DNA from: Salegentibacter_A chungangensis
GTDB lineage: Bacteria > Bacteroidota > Bacteroidia > Flavobacteriales > Flavobacteriaceae
Assembly: GCF_042678405.1 (NCBI RefSeq)
Contig: NZ_JBHTLI010000003.1
Location: 1 to 64,000, forward strand
Direction: 5' to 3'
DNA length: 64,000 nucleotides
Part shown: positions 62,184 through 64,000 of the stretch, one piece after another
Position numbering within the stretch: position 1 is the stretch's first letter
Layout of the letters: each line of letters begins with the position of its first letter
The notes under the pieces: generated by a model
Told to the model about the DNA's origin: nothing
Database searches by the model: none
The model's input: only the letters and a program-made list of their open reading frames with translations
Translations under genes and position numbers: made by a program

Positions 62184-62867
62184 ATGTCTCAAACTGTTCT
62201 GGAATTAAATAACGCTGCGATCTACCAGCGTGAAAACCTTATCTTATCTGAAGTGGATGTCACCGTGAACAAAGGTGATTTTGTATACCTGATAGGTAAA
62301 ACCGGAACCGGAAAAAGTAGTTTTATGAAGACCCTTTACGGCGATCTTCCGCTAACTGAAGGCGAAGGAACCATAGTAGATTTTAACCTTAGAACGCTTA
62401 AGGAAAAAGACATCCCTTACCTGCGCCGAAAGCTCGGGGTGGTCTTCCAGGATTTCAAATTGCTCACCGACCGGAACATCAAGGACAACCTTCTCTTTGT
62501 GCTTAAAGCTACCGGCTGGAAAGACAAAAAAGGGATGGACAGTAAAATTGATGAAGTACTGGACAAGGTGGGAATGAAAACCAAGGGCTTTAAATTTCCA
62601 TACCAGCTTTCGGGAGGAGAGCAACAGCGTGTGGCCATTGCAAGGGCGCTGCTCAACGATCCGGAGCTGATCCTGGCCGATGAGCCCACGGGGAACCTTG
62701 ACCCCCAGACCTCGGTAGAAGTTATGGAAGTCCTCCAGGAAATAAGCCGAAACGGGAACACCATTCTTATGGCTACTCACGATTACGCCCTGCTGCTGAA
62801 GTACCCTTCAAAAACGCTGAAATGCGACGGCCAGAGGGTATTCGAGGTGGTTCAGAAAAGCGTATAA
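62184..62867 (+). CDS. ftsE: cell-division ATP-binding protein FtsE
   Basis: The 227-residue ABC ATPase has Walker A LIGKTGTGKSS, Q-loop VFQDFKLL, signature YQLSGGEQQRVAIARAL and Walker B LILADEPTGNLDP, the FtsE/LolD pattern. FtsE works with the membrane protein FtsX to regulate cell-wall hydrolases at division. FtsX is not adjacent; the next gene is on the other strand. TATATTTG at 62124-62131 may be the -7 box. A LolD-type lipoprotein exporter ATPase cannot be fully excluded, but FtsE fits the length better. Confidence 0.9.
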   Translation: MSQTVLELNNAAIYQRENLILSEVDVTVNKGDFVYLIGKTGTGKSSFMKTLYGDLPLTEGEGTIVDFNLRTLKEKDIPYLRRKLGVVFQDFKLLTDRNIKDNLLFVLKATGWKDKKGMDSKIDEVLDKVGMKTKGFKFPYQLSGGEQQRVAIARALLNDPELILADEPTGNLDPQTSVEVMEVLQEISRNGNTILMATHDYALLLKYPSKTLKCDGQRVFEVVQKSV

Positions 62868-62870
62868 AAA

Positions 62871-62892
62871 AAGAAGCCAATTACGGCTTCTT
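62871..62892. terminator. terminator after ftsE
   Basis: AAGAAGCC (62871-62878) pairs with GGCTTCTT (62885-62892), loop AATTAC, with an A-run before and T-rich sequence after. It also lies past the stop of the convergent small membrane protein gene. Confidence 0.7.
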
Positions 62893-62921
62893 CTATTCTT
62901 CTTTTTAAATCAGGTCCTTAT

Positions 62922-63182
62922 TTAAGGCTGAACCTCATCGGCTTTAACACGATGGGTCGCTTTATCTATGAACAGATAGTAGAAATTTACCCCCACGATC
63001 ACGGCGTTGGTAACAATCACCGGCCAGGAATCTATCAAAACCCCATAGATTATAAAGGCGATACAGCCAACAGAATTTACGATTCTAAGTCTTATTATAT
63101 TACCCATAAAAAAGGAGATCGCCACAAAAAATGAAGCGATATACCCTATCCATTCCGTAAGACTAATTCCAAATATTTCCAT
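62922..63182 (-). CDS. small membrane protein, YgjV-like (CBU_0592 type)
   Basis: The 86-residue protein has three hydrophobic helices: EWIGYIASFFVAISFFMG, IVNSVGCIAFIIYGVLI and SWPVIVTNAVIVGVNFYYLF. It ends in a short basic tail. It resembles YgjV/CBU_0592-type inner-membrane proteins. Such proteins are sometimes mislabelled as uroporphyrinogen decarboxylase in Bacteroidota; nothing in it supports that. Function unknown. Confidence 0.78.
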   Translation of the reverse strand: MEIFGISLTEWIGYIASFFVAISFFMGNIIRLRIVNSVGCIAFIIYGVLIDSWPVIVTNAVIVGVNFYYLFIDKATHRVKADEVQP

Positions 63183-63291
63183 AGTGATAAAAAGAAAGAG
63201 CTTGTTTTAGTTATCCCTTATTTCAGCTGTCTTTTCAGAACAGTGACTTTTACGGAGATTTAAAACAAACTCTTTTTATATTGAATTGAAC

Positions 63292-64000
63292 TTAAACTAT
63301 TTTATTTCTTTTTCTTTCGTTCTCGGTAAGGAAGATCTTTCTTAAACGAAGGTGGTTTGGCGTTACTTCCACATACTCATCTTTCTGAATATATTCCAAA
63401 GCTTCTTCAAGAGAGAACTTTATTGCAGGAACGATCTTCGCCTTATCATCGGCTCCGGAAGAACGCACGTTAGAAAGCTTCTTGGTTTTAGTGATATTCA
63501 CCGCCATATCATCCTGACGTGAATTTTCACCTATCACCTGGCCTTCATAGATATCCTCACCCGGATCTACGAAGAATTTTCCACGATCCTGAAGTTTATC
63601 GATAGAATAAGGAATAGCTTTTCCTTTTTCCATAGAAACAAGAGAACCGTTAAGTCTTTCAGGAATTCCACCTTTTAGCGGCTGGTATTCCTTGAAACGG
63701 TGCGCCATAATCGCTTCCCCTGCAGTAGCGGTAAGCAACTGGTTACGCAGCCCGATAATTCCTCTTGAAGGAATAATGAACTGAATGTTCATACGGTCCC
63801 CACGGGTTTCCATACTCAGCATCTCCCCTTTTCTCATAGTCACCATCTCCACGGCTTTTCCTGAAACTTCTTCAGGAAGATCTATGGTTAGTTCTTCTAC
63901 AGGCTCACATTTTACGCCATCAATTTCTTTGATGATCACCTGTGGCTGTCCGATCTGAAGCTCATAACCTTCTCTTCTCATTGTTTCAATAAGAACTGAA
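63292..64000 (-). CDS. typA: GTP-binding protein TypA/BipA, partial (3' part)
   Basis: This is the C-terminal end of the ribosome-binding GTPase BipA. The frame is open to the end of the window and continues past it, so the 5' part with the GTPase domain is missing here. The in-frame ATG at 63981 is internal: it is preceded by SVLIET, the usual BipA context. Family marks are MRREGYELQIGQPQVI, GIIGLRNQLLTATAGEAIMAHRF, DPGEDIYEGQVIGENSRQDDMAVN and the C-terminal TPNHLRLRKIFLTENERKR. BipA helps 50S assembly at low temperature. Confidence 0.96.
   Translation of the reverse strand, partial: SVLIETMRREGYELQIGQPQVIIKEIDGVKCEPVEELTIDLPEEVSGKAVEMVTMRKGEMLSMETRGDRMNIQFIIPSRGIIGLRNQLLTATAGEAIMAHRFKEYQPLKGGIPERLNGSLVSMEKGKAIPYSIDKLQDRGKFFVDPGEDIYEGQVIGENSRQDDMAVNITKTKKLSNVRSSGADDKAKIVPAIKFSLEEALEYIQKDEYVEVTPNHLRLRKIFLTENERKRNKIV

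Overview
The window reads as a chromosome segment of a marine-type member of the family Flavobacteriaceae (Bacteroidota). The signs are the promoter elements (TTG, then 19-23 bases, then TAnnTTTG), the general lack of Shine-Dalgarno sequences, lipoproteins of the Bacteroidota type, a TonB-dependent receptor with a carboxypeptidase-like N-terminal domain, a mitochondrial-type aconitase, a PUR-domain protein and a flavobacterial zeaxanthin gene set. A genus near Gramella/Christiangramia or Salegentibacter is a guess from memory of similar proteins. Nearly all of the window is ordinary housekeeping chromosome. I saw no prophage, insertion sequence, integron or CRISPR array.

Layout. 1-586: two near-identical promoters pointing left out of the window, with a boxA-like element, probably the leader of an rRNA operon lying beyond base 1; then the thrS promoter. 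587-3811: thrS-infC-rpmI-rplT translation cluster; infC appears to start at AUA. 3894-10620 (minus): YjbQ-like protein, a secreted protein of unknown role, dnaB, accA, lptG and tgt. 10795-13365 (plus): two-gene split transketolase and an outer-membrane barrel protein. 13433-16406: FKBP lipoprotein, S4 RNA-binding protein, methyltransferase, phosphoribosyltransferase and shikimate kinase. 16533-16886: two identical tRNA-Lys genes and a tRNA-Leu. 17177-22015: a B12-type MerR regulator (CarH-like) followed by crtI-crtB-crtZ-crtY for zeaxanthin. 22017-28485 (minus): TlpA-like thioredoxin, aconitase, MoxR ATPase and two parvulin-type prolyl isomerases. 28674-31286: SRPBCC protein, OmpH/Skp chaperone and guaB. 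31377-37620 (minus): a four-gene operon (DUF4856 lipoprotein, imelysin-like lipoprotein, vitamin K-dependent carboxylase-like membrane protein, TonB receptor) that looks like a metal-uptake system, headed by an 11-bp inverted repeat. 37761-40574: HMG-CoA lyase, HAD phosphatase and pyrD. 40686-42523: pepT and a YdeI-like protein. 42594-45546 (minus): yajC, DUF1573 lipoprotein, nusB and leucine dehydrogenase. 45681-53200 (plus): ABC exporter, PUR protein, M14 peptidase and the TrkH/TrkA potassium system. 53204-57141: CsaA, 1-Cys peroxiredoxin, a cyclophilin-FKBP fusion and an amidohydrolase. 57232-64000: outer-membrane barrel, 1007-residue TPR protein, ftsE without ftsX, a small membrane protein and the 3' part of typA.

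How the genes work together. The clearest functional units are light-controlled carotenoid synthesis (CarH-like repressor plus crt genes), the four-gene presumed iron or metal uptake operon, envelope protein folding (Skp, two parvulins, an FKBP lipoprotein and a cyclophilin-FKBP fusion), and potassium uptake. The most unusual items are the carboxylase homologue in the metal operon, the SSB-like tail on DnaB, the tRNA-guanine transglycosylase without its zinc cysteines, the AUA start of infC, and the mutually exclusive hairpins before rplT. Everything here was read by eye; family names come from remembered motifs and not from a database search.
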